A stretch of 38,791 nucleotides of DNA. Source: Paracoccus rhizosphaerae (lineage in GTDB: Bacteria > Pseudomonadota > Alphaproteobacteria > Rhodobacterales > Rhodobacteraceae). The stretch covers positions 1 through 38,791 of the forward strand of contig NZ_JAOTBE010000032.1 of the NCBI RefSeq assembly GCF_026162645.1, given 5' to 3'. A program made the translations under genes and the position numbers. The notes beneath the pieces are model-generated. The model searched no databases. It saw nothing but the letters and a program-made list of their open reading frames with translations, and was not told the DNA's origin. Positions 1 to 8,432 of the stretch are shown here, one piece after another. How positions within the stretch are numbered: the first letter of the stretch is position 1; every line of letters starts with the position of its first letter.

Positions 1-112
1 GTTATAGCTGGACCAGTTCGTCGTGCGGTAGCGGGCGGGTGGAGGCTTACTCATGCGACCCGTCTAACCGCACGGGTTCGCGATGTGAATCGTCCCACGT
101 CAGAGTTACGCA

Positions 113-582
113 ACAACGCCCCTTGTCTTCCTCATTGGCTGACTTTTCGAACCAGATCCCGCCCGATGAACAAATCGGCACCGTGACTGGCGAGGTGGCC
201 TTCGACACCCGGCGCTGCCACACCGCTATCTCGGATCGGGGCGGCACGGTCGCGGTTTCGATCCGCAGAAACGAACGCTTCTGGAAGGACGACGTCCCCG
301 CCGCCCGCGGGCGACATCCTCCGGGCGACCAGGCGCTTCGATCGGACCAACTGGAAGCACTGATCCGGCTATCACGTCTGGAGCAGGATTGAAGCAAAGA
401 TGAGATGTCTTAAATCCTTCGGCGAGCGGATTGCCTCGCGAGACCCCAGATAAACCCCCAAAATCCCACTGAGTCGCACTCTCGAATCGCTTCAACGCGC
501 CCGGCACCGCCGGGATAGAACGCATGGTCTGACATCAGTGGGTAAGGGCAAATTTCGCCTCAACGCCGAGTTCTGCAACAAA
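113..582 (+). mobile_element. IS5-family transposase remnant (right-hand part)
   Basis: Reading the plus strand in more than one frame gives pieces of an IS5-type transposase: a stretch with QIPPDEQIGTVT, then FDTRRCHTAISDRG, IRRNERFWKDD, and after a frame change GYHVWSRIEAKM, FGERIASRDP and finally NRFNAPGTAGIERM, which is the usual C-terminus. The frame shifts near position 310. A stop (TGA) at 361-363 stands where the family has Trp, and another stop lies near 439-441. The N-terminal half, with the first catalytic Asp, is absent. The segment after the last codon (527-582) looks like the terminal region of such elements, ending in GCAACAA. It cannot make an active transposase. Boundaries are approximate because the left side is degraded. 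Confidence 0.75.
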
Positions 583-594
583 TGGCATTGTTGC
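575..594. repeat. Inverted repeat at the junction of two IS5-type ends
   Basis: GCAACAA at 575-581 and TTGTTGC at 588-594 form a perfect 7-base inverted repeat around a 6-base spacer (ATGGCA). These are the outer tips of the two transposase fragments, which point toward each other with their C-terminal ends. The simplest reading is that two IS copies met here tail to tail, or that one inserted at the end of the other. Confidence 0.5.
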
Positions 595-1345
595 GCTAAC
601 TGGCTGCGGGCTGAGATGATTCTATCGCGCTTTGCGTTCAGCCAACGGCTGTGATCTCGGCCATGGCGAACGCGTTGTATCTGTTTAATATGGCGATGCG
701 TATCTGGATGTCCGCAGTCTGTCGATCCGGGTCGCGTCAGGCGATGCGTTCGCCGAAGGCCTTGAGGCGATTCATCCGCGCCTCGACCGACTTCGGACGC
801 GGTAGCCGACTGAACGCTTCCGGTTGGCTCGTCCCAGGTGTCGTGTCCCGTGCAGGATGTCGTTGCGGACGCGTGCGGCCGGGCAATCCTCTTTCCAGGC
901 GCGACCGTTCCGGCGGATGGGGATGTGCGCTTCGGCCCCTCGATCAACGATTGCGCCATGGCATCGTCTGGTGTCATGGGCGCCGTCGGCCGTGACCGCG
1001 CCGATTTCTTCCTCCTCGGGGATCTGTGCAAGCAGGTCTGGCAGCAGCGGGCTGTCGCCTTGTCGGCTCGACGTGAATTCGACGGCCCGGACGTCGCCAG
1101 TCTGAGCATCCATGCCGATATGGACCTTGCGCCGCGCGCCATGGTCGCTCGAACCAGTGGCGCAACCAGGCGTGCCCTGCGTCGAGACGCAGCATGCTTG
1201 CGCGCCTGCCACTCGCCATCGCCACGGAACTTGATACCGCCTTGCCATGGTCACTCGGACCAGTGGCGTTCCCATGGCTCGATGTCGATCAGCAGGGTCA
1301 CGGGACCGTCCGGGCGGCGGTAGGGGATCATGTCCCGAAGCTAAC
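588..1345 (-). mobile_element. IS5-family transposase remnant, opposite orientation
   Basis: The minus strand carries a second IS5-family transposase, broken by several frameshifts. From high to low coordinates the readable pieces are YRRPDGPVTLLID, GIKFRGDGEWQARKH, RKVHIGMDAQTGDVRAVEF, LLAQIPEEEEIGAVTADG, HDTRRCHGAIVDRG, RRNGRAWKEDCPAAR, then RQTADIQIRIAILNRYNAF near the C-terminus. The order matches the family, with the DDE Asp in the LLID segment and the second Asp in the VTADG segment. The N-terminal helix-turn-helix part is missing beyond about 1345. It is less decayed than its neighbour at 113-582, but still a pseudogene. The family call is firm; the subgroup cannot be fixed by eye. Confidence 0.75.
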
Positions 1346-1523
1346 ATTCAAAATTCACAACGCGAATCCACCTCCCTGATAAGTGCAAAAACGCCATCCG
1401 AAGACAAAGGCAGGAATGGCTTTGCCACCGGCGAAACAGGAAGGAGCAGGCGGAGTTGTTGGACCACCGAAAGGCAAAGCCGTGACGCCGACGGCAATTG
1501 TCCAACGTTTACGAAGGGAGATA
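1346..1523. other. Intergenic stretch without a recognisable gene
   Basis: This 178-base stretch between the transposase remnant and the tRNA gene shows no convincing coding frame or strong hairpin. It probably holds the tRNA 3' trailer at its right side and IS debris at its left. Confidence 0.4.
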
Positions 1524-1600
1524 TGGCGGACCCGGAGCGATTCGAACGCCCGACCCCCAGATTCGTAGTCTGGTGCTCTATCCAGCTGAGCTACGGGTCC
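1524..1600 (-). tRNA. tRNA-Arg (anticodon ACG)
   Basis: The minus strand folds into a full cloverleaf of 77 bases with an encoded CCA end (1524-1526). The acceptor arms are GGACCCG and CGGGTCC with discriminator G. The D stem is GCTC/GAGC. The anticodon stem is CCAGA/TCTGG with loop CTACGAA, giving anticodon ACG, which is read as inosine-34 and decodes CGU, CGC and CGA. The T stem is GGGCG/CGCTC with loop TTCGAAT. All stems pair well, apart from one G-U in the T stem. It lies downstream of the histidine kinase gene on the same strand, but has a candidate promoter of its own. Confidence 0.97.
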
Positions 1601-1613
1601 GTCTTGAGGAGGG

Positions 1614-1642
1614 GACTTACCGGCCCGCCTCGGGGGATGCAA
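1614..1642 (-). promoter_or_regulatory. Candidate promoter of tRNA-Arg
   Basis: On the minus strand TTGCAT (1637-1642) and TAAGTC (1614-1619) are separated by exactly 17 bases. They end 13 bases before the tRNA 5' end at 1600. The form resembles sigma-70-type tRNA promoters of Rhodobacteraceae. It would let the tRNA be transcribed independently of the kinase upstream. Confidence 0.5.
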
Positions 1643-1662
1643 GAGCGAAAAGTCGAAATCGC

Positions 1663-1685
1663 GACAGGTTTTTCATAAACCTGTC
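1663..1685 (-). terminator. Hairpin at the 3' end of the histidine kinase gene
   Basis: A perfect 9-bp stem (GACAGGTTT at 1663-1671 with AAACCTGTC at 1677-1685) with a 5-base loop overlaps the kinase stop codon. On the minus strand it is followed by a moderately T-rich stretch without a clean T run. It may terminate or stabilise the kinase mRNA before the tRNA gene. Its overlap with the stop codon is unusual. Confidence 0.4.
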
Positions 1686-3105
1686 ATCCGGCCTCGAGGA
1701 TCGGTCGTGAGGATACGGCAGTCATGCCGCGCGGGATGTGAATGCAGAACTGGCTACCGTCGGCGTCACTGCGCAAAAGGTCCAGCCGACCCCCGTGCCC
1801 ACGGACCAGATCCGCGGCGATGGTCAGGCCAAGCCCCGTGCCGCCCCGGCGCGTGCTGCCGGTGAAGGGCTTGAACAGGTATTCCCGCGCCTTATCGGGC
1901 AAGCCCGGCCCCGTGTCGCAGACCTTGATCCACCAGTCGGCATCGCCCTCGCCGGCGCCAATCTCGACGGTGCCGGGCTTGCCGGTCGCTTCGATCGCCT
2001 GGCGGGCGTTGCGCGCCAGGTTCGCCAGGACGCGGTAGAGCTGGTCGCGGTCAGCGCGAATCATCATGCTGGGCGGAATGTCCGTGATGAAATCGACCTG
2101 GCCCGACATCTCCCCCGCCAAGGTCTCGGCCTCGACCACCTCGGCGGCCAGCTGCGCCAGGTTGAACCGTGACAGCGTCGGCATCGGCTCCTCGGCCTTG
2201 CCGAAGGCCAGCGTCGTCTCGCACAGGTTCACGGCGCGGGTGATCGAGTTGACCAGCTTGGGCGCGGCGCGGCGGACCTTGGGGTCTGCGCTTTCCTCCA
2301 GCCGGTCGGCGAAGATCTGCGCCGTCGTCAGGATGTTGCGCAGGTCATGGCTGATCTTTGCCACCGCCTGCCCCAGCTGGGCCATCCGCTCCTTCTGCTT
2401 CAGTGAGGACGTCACCGTCTGCTGCATGGACTGCAGCGCGGTCTCGGCCTCGTTCAGTTCGGACAGGCGAGCGTCGGGGATGATGATGTGGCGCGCATCC
2501 TCGGGGGCGTTGGCATAGGCGGTCATGTGCGTGATCACCCGGCGGATCGGCACCAGGATCAGGCGCTGTGCCGCCAGGAACAGAAGGATCGCCGTCAGGA
2601 TCGAGAACATGGCCGACACGCCCAGAAGCCGCAGGGCATAGTCGATCATCGCCTGCCGCAGGGGCTGGGTCTGCATGGTGATCTCGATCAGTTGCCCCGC
2701 CTGGTTCACCGGAGAGCCGATGACACGAATGACCCGGTCCTGCCGGTCCAGAAGCACCGCCAGCGAATCGTCGATCGTCTGCAGAACGTCCTCGTCCCGC
2801 AGGTCATAGGTCGCGGCGATGGGTCCGGGGATGCGCGACGACAGGACCAGCTGCCGGATGTCGTTGCGCCGCAGGACGACGTTCAGGACGCCCGCGTTCT
2901 GCAGCAGCTCGCTTTCCAGGTCGGTGGCCAGCGAATCGTCGGTCGCCAGCAGGGCAAGACTGGCGATCTGCGCACGCTCCAGCCGCGATTCGAGGAAATC
3001 CAGCCGGAAGCCAGCCAGGGATGGCAGCAGGATGAACAGCTCGGCCAGGATGACGAACATGGTCGTCAGCGCGGCGAATCGGCCAGAGATCGTATTCAGT
3101 CGCAT
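1684..3105 (-). CDS. Membrane sensor histidine kinase
   Basis: A 473-residue two-component sensor kinase. An N-terminal membrane helix (about 10-33), a periplasmic sensor region (about 34-157) and a second helix (about 158-180) lead into a HAMP-like linker. The phospho-acceptor His is H253 in SHDLRN. The ATP-binding domain shows the N box (NLARNARQA, about 362-370), G1 (DTGPGLP, 397-403) and G2 (GGTGLGL, 421-427). It should autophosphorylate in response to an unknown signal. I chose the ATG at 3105 because the first membrane helix begins just after it; the frame stays open upstream to 3651, but that extension is antisense to the rpmH leader and looks unnatural. No response regulator lies nearby, so it is an orphan here. 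It is divergent from rpmH. Confidence 0.9.
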   Translation of the reverse strand: MRLNTISGRFAALTTMFVILAELFILLPSLAGFRLDFLESRLERAQIASLALLATDDSLATDLESELLQNAGVLNVVLRRNDIRQLVLSSRIPGPIAATYDLRDEDVLQTIDDSLAVLLDRQDRVIRVIGSPVNQAGQLIEITMQTQPLRQAMIDYALRLLGVSAMFSILTAILLFLAAQRLILVPIRRVITHMTAYANAPEDARHIIIPDARLSELNEAETALQSMQQTVTSSLKQKERMAQLGQAVAKISHDLRNILTTAQIFADRLEESADPKVRRAAPKLVNSITRAVNLCETTLAFGKAEEPMPTLSRFNLAQLAAEVVEAETLAGEMSGQVDFITDIPPSMMIRADRDQLYRVLANLARNARQAIEATGKPGTVEIGAGEGDADWWIKVCDTGPGLPDKAREYLFKPFTGSTRRGGTGLGLTIAADLVRGHGGRLDLLRSDADGSQFCIHIPRGMTAVSSRPILEAG

Positions 3106-3232
3106 CTTGTCCGGATTGTGGTATGGCCAGCGCCGGTTATCGGCCACGCAAGGATTGGATTGCACATCAAACGAATGTGATGAGTGCCCGGTTCCGTTCA
3201 AGCCCCATCTGCACTGCCGTAGAGATGAAGTG

Positions 3233-3261
3233 TTGACGCAGGCGGGCGGGTCCACTATCCA
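3233..3261 (+). promoter_or_regulatory. Candidate promoter of the rpmH-rnpA operon
   Basis: TTGACG (3233-3238) and TATCCA (3256-3261) are 17 bases apart on the plus strand, about 96 bases before the rpmH start. The -35 box matches consensus in five of six positions and the -10 box in three. The rest of the 252-base gap between the kinase start (3105) and rpmH (3358) shows no gene and must also hold the kinase promoter. Confidence 0.5.
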
Positions 3262-3357
3262 GCGGGCTTCGAACAACCGGCGCCACGGCGCGGGGCGGCT
3301 TTTGGCTACCCTGCCCCGCCTGGCCGCCCCCCGCAAGAACCGATCCGGAGACTGACC

Positions 3358-3492
3358 ATGAAGCGCACCTTCCAACCGTCGAACCTCGTTCGTGCGCGCC
3401 GTCACGGCTTTCGCGCCCGCATGGCCACCAAGGGCGGCCGTCTGGTGCTGAACCGCCGCCGCGCCAAGGGCCGCAAGCGTCTGTCGGCCTGA
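3358..3492 (+). CDS. rpmH: 50S ribosomal protein L34
   Basis: This 44-residue, strongly basic protein begins [20 protein letters not shown] and ends GRKRLSA, the unmistakable L34 sequence at the family's usual length. L34 is a small late-assembly protein of the large ribosomal subunit. The gene is short and easily missed by length cut-offs. It heads the rpmH-rnpA-yidD set, with rnpA starting 38 bases after its stop. The start codon follows a GGAG-type ribosome binding site (CCGGAGACTGACC). Confidence 0.97.
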   Translation: MKRTFQPSNLVRARRHGFRARMATKGGRLVLNRRRAKGRKRLSA

Positions 3493-3530
3493 CCGCGACA
3501 GGCGATCACGCCGGCGGCCACGGCCGCCGC

Positions 3531-3938
3531 ATGAAGGCTTTCGACATGCCGCCACTGCCCCATCCTGCTGAAGATCAGCCAAGGGATGTCGGCACGGCGG
3601 CATTTCGCATGCCTCCAGTCCTGCAGAAGCGGGCCGACTTCCTGGCCGCATCGCGCGCCAGGCGGCAAGGTACGCCCGGGTTCCTGTTGCAGGCCAGGAG
3701 GCGCGACGACGACGGGCCGCCGCGCGTCGGCTTCACCTGCTCGAAGAAGATCGGCAACGCGGTCGCGCGAAACCGCGCCAAGCGCCGCCTGCGCGAAGTC
3801 GCTCGCCTGGGGCTGTCGGCACTTGGCCGGCCTGGCTGGGACTATGTCCTTGTCGGCCGCCCGCAGGCGACCATCGAACGCGGCTTCGAAGACCTGCGCG
3901 AGGATTTCGCGCGCGCCATGGCCAAGGTCCACGGATGA
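3531..3938 (+). CDS. rnpA: Ribonuclease P protein component
   Basis: RnpA is the protein subunit that helps the RNase P RNA bind and cleave precursor tRNA leaders. The sequence contains [20 protein letters not shown] in the N-terminal half and the family's RNR signature ([15 protein letters not shown]), followed by GWDYVLVGR. It follows rpmH directly and its stop overlaps the yidD start (ATGA at 3935-3938). The start is uncertain: ATGs at 3531, 3546 and 3609 are in frame and none has a strong ribosome binding site. The first gives 135 residues with a roughly 27-residue leader before the conserved core, a common feature in alphaproteobacterial RnpA. Confidence 0.92.
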   Translation: MKAFDMPPLPHPAEDQPRDVGTAAFRMPPVLQKRADFLAASRARRQGTPGFLLQARRRDDDGPPRVGFTCSKKIGNAVARNRAKRRLREVARLGLSALGRPGWDYVLVGRPQATIERGFEDLREDFARAMAKVHG

Positions 3939-4198
3939 GCCCCTTGGCGCGCATCGCGGCGCTTCCGGTGCGGGCCTATCGCCTCGTCGCGTCGCCCTGG
4001 GTCGGACATGGCTGCCGGTTCCAGCCGACGTGCTCGGCCTATGCGATGGATGCGCTGGAACGTCATGGCGCGCTTCGCGGGGGCTGGCTGACCCTGCGCC
4101 GCATCGCGCGCTGCCATCCCTGGGGCGGCTGCGGCTATGACCCCGTTCCGGGCGCCGATCCCGACCACGAAGAGGCCCGCCATGCTGGACGACACTGA
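3935..4198 (+). CDS. yidD: YidD family membrane protein insertion efficiency factor
   Basis: An 87-residue basic protein with the YidD core: [19 protein letters not shown], then [24 protein letters not shown], with its conserved cysteines. YidD proteins are amphipathic and inner-membrane associated, and they assist YidC-dependent insertion. It overlaps the rnpA stop by four bases, which suggests translational coupling. The 3' end overlaps the start of ttcA by 17 bases in another frame. yidC itself is about 2.4 kb downstream, separated by ttcA and an EAL gene. Confidence 0.95.
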   Translation: MSPLARIAALPVRAYRLVASPWVGHGCRFQPTCSAYAMDALERHGALRGGWLTLRRIARCHPWGGCGYDPVPGADPDHEEARHAGRH

Positions 4199-5066
4199 CG
4201 AGACCGAGATCCATCCGCTGTTCGCCGGCGCGCCGCAGGGGACCGAGTTCCGCAAGCTGCGCAAGCGTCTTGTCCGCGAGACCCGCGCCGCGATCGAGGA
4301 CTATGGCATGATCCGCCCCGGCGACCGCTGGCTCGTCTGCCTGTCGGGCGGCAAGGACAGCTATACGCTGCTGGCGATCCTGCACGAGCTTCAGTGGCGC
4401 GGGCTGCTGCCGGTCGACCTGCTGGCCTGCAACCTCGACCAGGGGCAGCCGGGCTTTCCGGCGACGGTCCTGCCCGAGTTCCTGCAGGCGCGCGGCGTCG
4501 CGCACAGGATCGAATACCAGGACACCTATTCCATCGTGAAGGAAAAGGTGCCGCAGGGCCGCACCTATTGCGCGCTCTGTTCAAGGCTTCGACGCGGCAA
4601 TCTCTATCGCATCGCGCGCGAGGAGAGTTGTTCCGCCGTGGTGCTGGGCCATCACCGCGACGACATCCTCGAGACGTTCTTCATGAACCTTTTCCATGGC
4701 GGGCGGCTGGCGACCATGCCGCCGAAGTTGCTGAACGAGGATGGGGATCTGACCGTCCTGCGTCCCCTGGCCTACGTGGCCGAGGCCGATTGCGAGCGCT
4801 TCGCGCGCGCGATGAACTATCCGATCATCCCCTGCGACCTTTGCGGTAGCCAGGAGGGTCTGCAGCGTGTGCAGGTCAAGCGGCTGCTGGATGAATGGGA
4901 GGCGCGCACGCCCGGCCGGCGGCAGGTCATGTTCCGGTCGCTGATGAACGTACGCCCGTCGCATCTGCTGGACCCGAAGCTCTTTGATTTCGCCTCGCTG
5001 TTCCCCGCGCCAGGCGGGGCGGTGCAGGACGTTCCGCGGCTTGGCGACGAAACTCTGGAACATTAA
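4182..5066 (+). CDS. ttcA: tRNA 2-thiocytidine(32) synthetase TtcA
   Basis: TtcA is an ATP-dependent, iron-sulfur cluster-bearing enzyme that thiolates cytidine 32 of certain tRNAs. The protein has the PP-loop ATP pyrophosphatase motif [11 protein letters not shown], the CALC pair in the middle ([13 protein letters not shown]), the GHHRDD motif and the second cysteine pair CDLC (IIPCDLCGS). That is the TtcA arrangement. tRNA-Arg(ACG), a known substrate class in enterobacteria, happens to be encoded in this same window. I chose ATG 4182, preceded by GAAGAGG, over the upstream ATG 4137, which would run deep into yidD. Length is 294 residues, normal for the family. Confidence 0.94.
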   Translation: MLDDTDETEIHPLFAGAPQGTEFRKLRKRLVRETRAAIEDYGMIRPGDRWLVCLSGGKDSYTLLAILHELQWRGLLPVDLLACNLDQGQPGFPATVLPEFLQARGVAHRIEYQDTYSIVKEKVPQGRTYCALCSRLRRGNLYRIAREESCSAVVLGHHRDDILETFFMNLFHGGRLATMPPKLLNEDGDLTVLRPLAYVAEADCERFARAMNYPIIPCDLCGSQEGLQRVQVKRLLDEWEARTPGRRQVMFRSLMNVRPSHLLDPKLFDFASLFPAPGGAVQDVPRLGDETLEH

Positions 5067-5124
5067 CCGAACGAAAAGCATTGCGCGCTAGACCTGATCA
5101 CGTTGATTCCGTGAGAGGTCCGGC

Positions 5125-6420
5125 ATGCCCAGGAACGTCCATCGCCTGTTTTCGCCCATCCGCAAGCTACTGAGCAGCGTGTCCGAGGCAGGCGACGTCT
5201 CTCGCTCCGTCCTGATCCTGCGGCTCGAGAATACCGAGGTTCTGGGTCGCTTGCTGGACAAGACGGCGCTCAGCCACCTGCTGGTCCAGCTGTCGATGAC
5301 GTTGGGGCGCGCGGTGCGGCACCACGATCCGCTGCAGGTCATCGCGCCGGGCCTCTTTGCATTCATCCTGCGCAACCGCACCGACCAGGAGGCGCTGCAT
5401 ATCGCGCGCCGCCTGCAGCAGCAGGGACAGATGCCGGTTCCGCTGTCGGGGACGACCGTGACGCCAGTCATGACCGGCGTGCTGGTCCACGCCCAATCCC
5501 CTGACCTGCCCGACCTGGGCGCGCTGATGATCAACGCCCGCCGCCGGATGGAGATGGTCGATGGGCGGTCACTGGGCCAGCTGAGTCTGTTTACACACGA
5601 CCCGAAGCTGGCCGGTCCCGAACTGGTCGCCACGGTCAGCGACGCCGTCAGGGCCAACCAGATCGAGGCGTGGTTCCAGCCCCAGGTCAGCTGCCACACC
5701 GGCCGGATCACCGGGTTCGAGGCGCTGGCCCGCTGGAGCCATCCGCAACGCGGCCTGCTGGCGCCGGGGGCCTTCATGCCGCAGATGTCGGACGCGGATC
5801 ACAACAACCTGACCCTGTGCATGCTGGCGCAGTCCCTGGCAGCGCTGAGGTCCTGGGACGAGGCCGGCTTCGACGTGCCGACGATCTCGATCAACATCTC
5901 AAACTGCGAGCTGTCGGATGCGGGTTTCGCGGACTGCCTTCTGTGGGAACTGGACCGCCACGACATCCCGCCGCGCCGCCTTGTGGTCGAGGTTCTGGAA
6001 AGCGTGGGCCCGCTGACCAGCAGCGCCGAAACCCGCGCCAACCTGCGCAAGCTTGCCGAGGCCGGCTGCCAGATCGACCTGGACGATTTCGGCACCGGAT
6101 ATGCCAGCCTGGATGCCATCCGGCAGTTCGGCATCAACCGCATCAAGATCGACCGCAGCTTCGTGACCGCCTGCGATATCGACCCCAACCAGCAGCGTAT
6201 GATCCTGGCCATCCTGGCGCTGGCAGAGCGGCTTGGCATCGCGACGCTGGCCGAGGGGGTCGAGACGCGCGAGGAATATGGCTTTCTCGCGCAGATGGGC
6301 TGCGACGAGGTGCAGGGTTATGCCATCTCTCGGCCGGTTCCGCTGAACCAGAGCTTCGACTTCCTTGCGCGCCACAGGACCTCGTCGCGGGATCTTCCGA
6401 CGATCGCGCGCCACGGCTGA
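5125..6420 (+). CDS. EAL-domain phosphodiesterase with degenerate GGDEF domain
   Basis: A 431-residue cytoplasmic protein. Residues about 25-160 fit a GGDEF fold, but the signature loop reads APGLF (74-78), so diguanylate cyclase activity is not expected. Residues about 170-420 form an EAL domain with EAL at 199-201, Asn in INIS (257), Glu in VVEVLES (289), the DDFGTGYASL motif (D320, D321), Lys in IKID (341) and the EGVET loop (377-381). The metal- and substrate-binding residues are therefore intact, and hydrolysis of cyclic di-GMP to pGpG is likely. There is no membrane segment or receiver domain. It sits between ttcA and yidC; a functional link to them is not evident. Confidence 0.9.
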   Translation: MPRNVHRLFSPIRKLLSSVSEAGDVSRSVLILRLENTEVLGRLLDKTALSHLLVQLSMTLGRAVRHHDPLQVIAPGLFAFILRNRTDQEALHIARRLQQQGQMPVPLSGTTVTPVMTGVLVHAQSPDLPDLGALMINARRRMEMVDGRSLGQLSLFTHDPKLAGPELVATVSDAVRANQIEAWFQPQVSCHTGRITGFEALARWSHPQRGLLAPGAFMPQMSDADHNNLTLCMLAQSLAALRSWDEAGFDVPTISINISNCELSDAGFADCLLWELDRHDIPPRRLVVEVLESVGPLTSSAETRANLRKLAEAGCQIDLDDFGTGYASLDAIRQFGINRIKIDRSFVTACDIDPNQQRMILAILALAERLGIATLAEGVETREEYGFLAQMGCDEVQGYAISRPVPLNQSFDFLARHRTSSRDLPTIARHG

Positions 6421-6528
6421 CCGTCACGGCGTCGATTGGCCGCATGCGCAGACATCGACCGCCAGCGCCGGACGGCCGCCGATGCGGTGCGAAGACCCTT
6501 GTATTCCTGCGCCGCATGCCAAATCCGC

Positions 6529-6557
6529 TTGACCTTTCGGGGTGCCTTCTGTTGAAC
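6529..6557 (+). promoter_or_regulatory. Possible promoter of yidC
   Basis: TTGACC (6529-6534) and TTGAAC (6552-6557) are spaced by 17 bases and end 36 bases before the yidC ATG. The -35 match is good and the -10 match poor. The 173-base gap after the EAL gene shows nothing else. Confidence 0.3.
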
Positions 6558-6593
6558 CGGCGCGACTGACGCGATGACGGTGGTAACCGAAGT

Positions 6594-8432
6594 ATGGAAG
6601 ACAACAACCGCAATCTGATCCTGGCGACGGTCCTGTCGTTCCTGGTGATCCTGGTCTGGTACACGGTCTTCGCCCCCGAACCCGTGTCGGACCAGCCCTC
6701 TGGCCAGCCACTGGCGGAACAGACGATCACGGACCAGCCCCTGGCCCCCGCCGAGACTGGCACGGCGCCCGCAGACTTGGCCGCGGCGCCAGAGGCAATC
6801 GACCCGGTGGCGCGCGTGCCCATCGCGTCAGAGGCTTTGGCCGGCTCGATCTCGCTGCTGGGCGGACGGGTCGATGACCTGCTGCTGACCCGGTACGAGG
6901 AAACGCTGGACGAGGATTCGCCCGATGTCCGGCTTCTGTCGCCCTCGTCGGCCACGGCCGATTACAGCGTCACTGCCGATCCTGCGGCCTACAAGCCCTA
7001 TTACACCGTCTATGGCTGGACCCCCGGCCCCGGCGTCGATCCGTCAGCCGTTCCTGGTCCCGGCACCGTCTGGTCGCTTGAATCCGGGGACGTGCTGTCC
7101 CCCGGTCAGCCGGTCACGCTGGCCTGGGACAACGGCTCGGGCCAGGTCTTCCGCCGCACCTTCCAGCTGGACGACAACTATCTGTTCACCGTGTCGCAGA
7201 GCATCCAGAACGACGGTGACACCGCGTTCCAGGCCGCGCCCTACGGCATCATCGCGCGCCACGGACGCCCGGACACGCAGAACTACTTCGTGCTGCACGA
7301 AGGCGTCGTGGGCATGGAAGACGGCACCCTGATCGAGATGGACTATGGCGACATCGCCGAACTCGACCCCGTCGCGCGCGAGGGCCGGGCCGAGGTGTTT
7401 GACGTCGACTCGAACGGCTGGATCGGCTTCACCGACAAGTACTGGATGACGACCCTGGCGCCCGCCCCGGGCCAGGCCTTCACCGCCGTAGTAAAATACG
7501 CCGACGGCGCCGACATCTACCAGACCGAGGCCCGCTTCCCGATGCAGACCGTGCAGCCGGGCACACAGCTGACCGCCGACAGCTATCTCTTCGCCGGAGC
7601 CAAGGTCTGGGAGGTTCTGGACGCCTACGAGGAATCCCCCGGCATCGAGCGTTTCGTCGATGCCATCGACTGGGGCTGGTTCTACTTCCTGACCAAGCCC
7701 ATCTTCCGCCTGCTGCACTGGCTGCACGGCATCATCGGCAACATGGGCTGGGCGATCATCGCGCTGACCTTCGTGCTGAAGACGCTGGTCTTCCCCTTGG
7801 CGCGCAAATCCTACATCTCGATGGCGAAGATGAAGGAACTGCAGCCGCAGATGGAGGAGATCAAGAACCGCACCGGCGACGACCGCATGAAGTTCCAGAA
7901 AGAGGTCATGGAGCTCTACAAGCGTGAAAAGGTGAACCCGGCCGCCGGCTGCCTGCCGATCCTGCTGCAGATCCCGATCTTCTTCTCGCTCTACAAGGTG
8001 ATCTTCGTCACGATCGAACTGCGTCACGCGCCCTGGATCGGCTGGATCCATGACCTGTCCGCGCCAGATCCGTCCAGCCTGCTGAACCTGTTCGGCCTGC
8101 TGCCCTATGCGGCACCGGCGCAGGGAACGCTGCTGCACTCGCTGTCGCTGCCGGCGCTGGCGATCCTGCTGGGGATCAGCATGTGGATGCAGCAGCGCCT
8201 GAACCCGGCGCCGACCGATCCGGCTCAGAAGATGATCTTCGCCTGGATGCCGTGGATCTTCATGTTCATGCTGGGCGGCTTTGCCTCGGGTCTGGTGCTG
8301 TACTGGATCACCAACAACGTGATCACGATCATCCAGCAGTACACGATCATGTCGATGCACGGTCACCGTCCTGATCTCTTCGGCAACATCAGGTCCTCGC
8401 TGCCCGCCCGTCGGCGCGCGGGCGGCAAGTGA
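6594..8432 (+). CDS. yidC: Membrane protein insertase YidC
   Basis: YidC inserts and folds inner-membrane proteins alone or with the Sec translocon. The 612-residue product has the Gram-negative layout: an N-terminal anchor (about 7-27), a Pro/Ala-rich linker and large periplasmic domain (about 60-350), then the conserved five-helix core. In the core helix after GNMGWAIIALTFVL the positively charged groove residue is Lys 396, where E. coli has Arg; both occur in the family. The cytoplasmic hairpin reads SMAKMKELQPQMEEIKNR, and a basic tail ends ARRRAGGK. Its stop overlaps the GTG start of the MOSC gene (GTGA). Confidence 0.96.
   Translation: MEDNNRNLILATVLSFLVILVWYTVFAPEPVSDQPSGQPLAEQTITDQPLAPAETGTAPADLAAAPEAIDPVARVPIASEALAGSISLLGGRVDDLLLTRYEETLDEDSPDVRLLSPSSATADYSVTADPAAYKPYYTVYGWTPGPGVDPSAVPGPGTVWSLESGDVLSPGQPVTLAWDNGSGQVFRRTFQLDDNYLFTVSQSIQNDGDTAFQAAPYGIIARHGRPDTQNYFVLHEGVVGMEDGTLIEMDYGDIAELDPVAREGRAEVFDVDSNGWIGFTDKYWMTTLAPAPGQAFTAVVKYADGADIYQTEARFPMQTVQPGTQLTADSYLFAGAKVWEVLDAYEESPGIERFVDAIDWGWFYFLTKPIFRLLHWLHGIIGNMGWAIIALTFVLKTLVFPLARKSYISMAKMKELQPQMEEIKNRTGDDRMKFQKEVMELYKREKVNPAAGCLPILLQIPIFFSLYKVIFVTIELRHAPWIGWIHDLSAPDPSSLLNLFGLLPYAAPAQGTLLHSLSLPALAILLGISMWMQQRLNPAPTDPAQKMIFAWMPWIFMFMLGGFASGLVLYWITNNVITIIQQYTIMSMHGHRPDLFGNIRSSLPARRRAGGK

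Noticed and set aside
575..594. Possible CRISPR-like or regulatory palindrome
   Set aside because: It is the meeting point of two IS ends. No spaced direct repeats of CRISPR type were seen anywhere in the window.
3105..3651. N-terminal extension of the histidine kinase to 3651
   Set aside because: This part would run antisense through rpmH and its promoter and has no kinase-like or membrane features; ATG 3105 opens directly into the first membrane helix.
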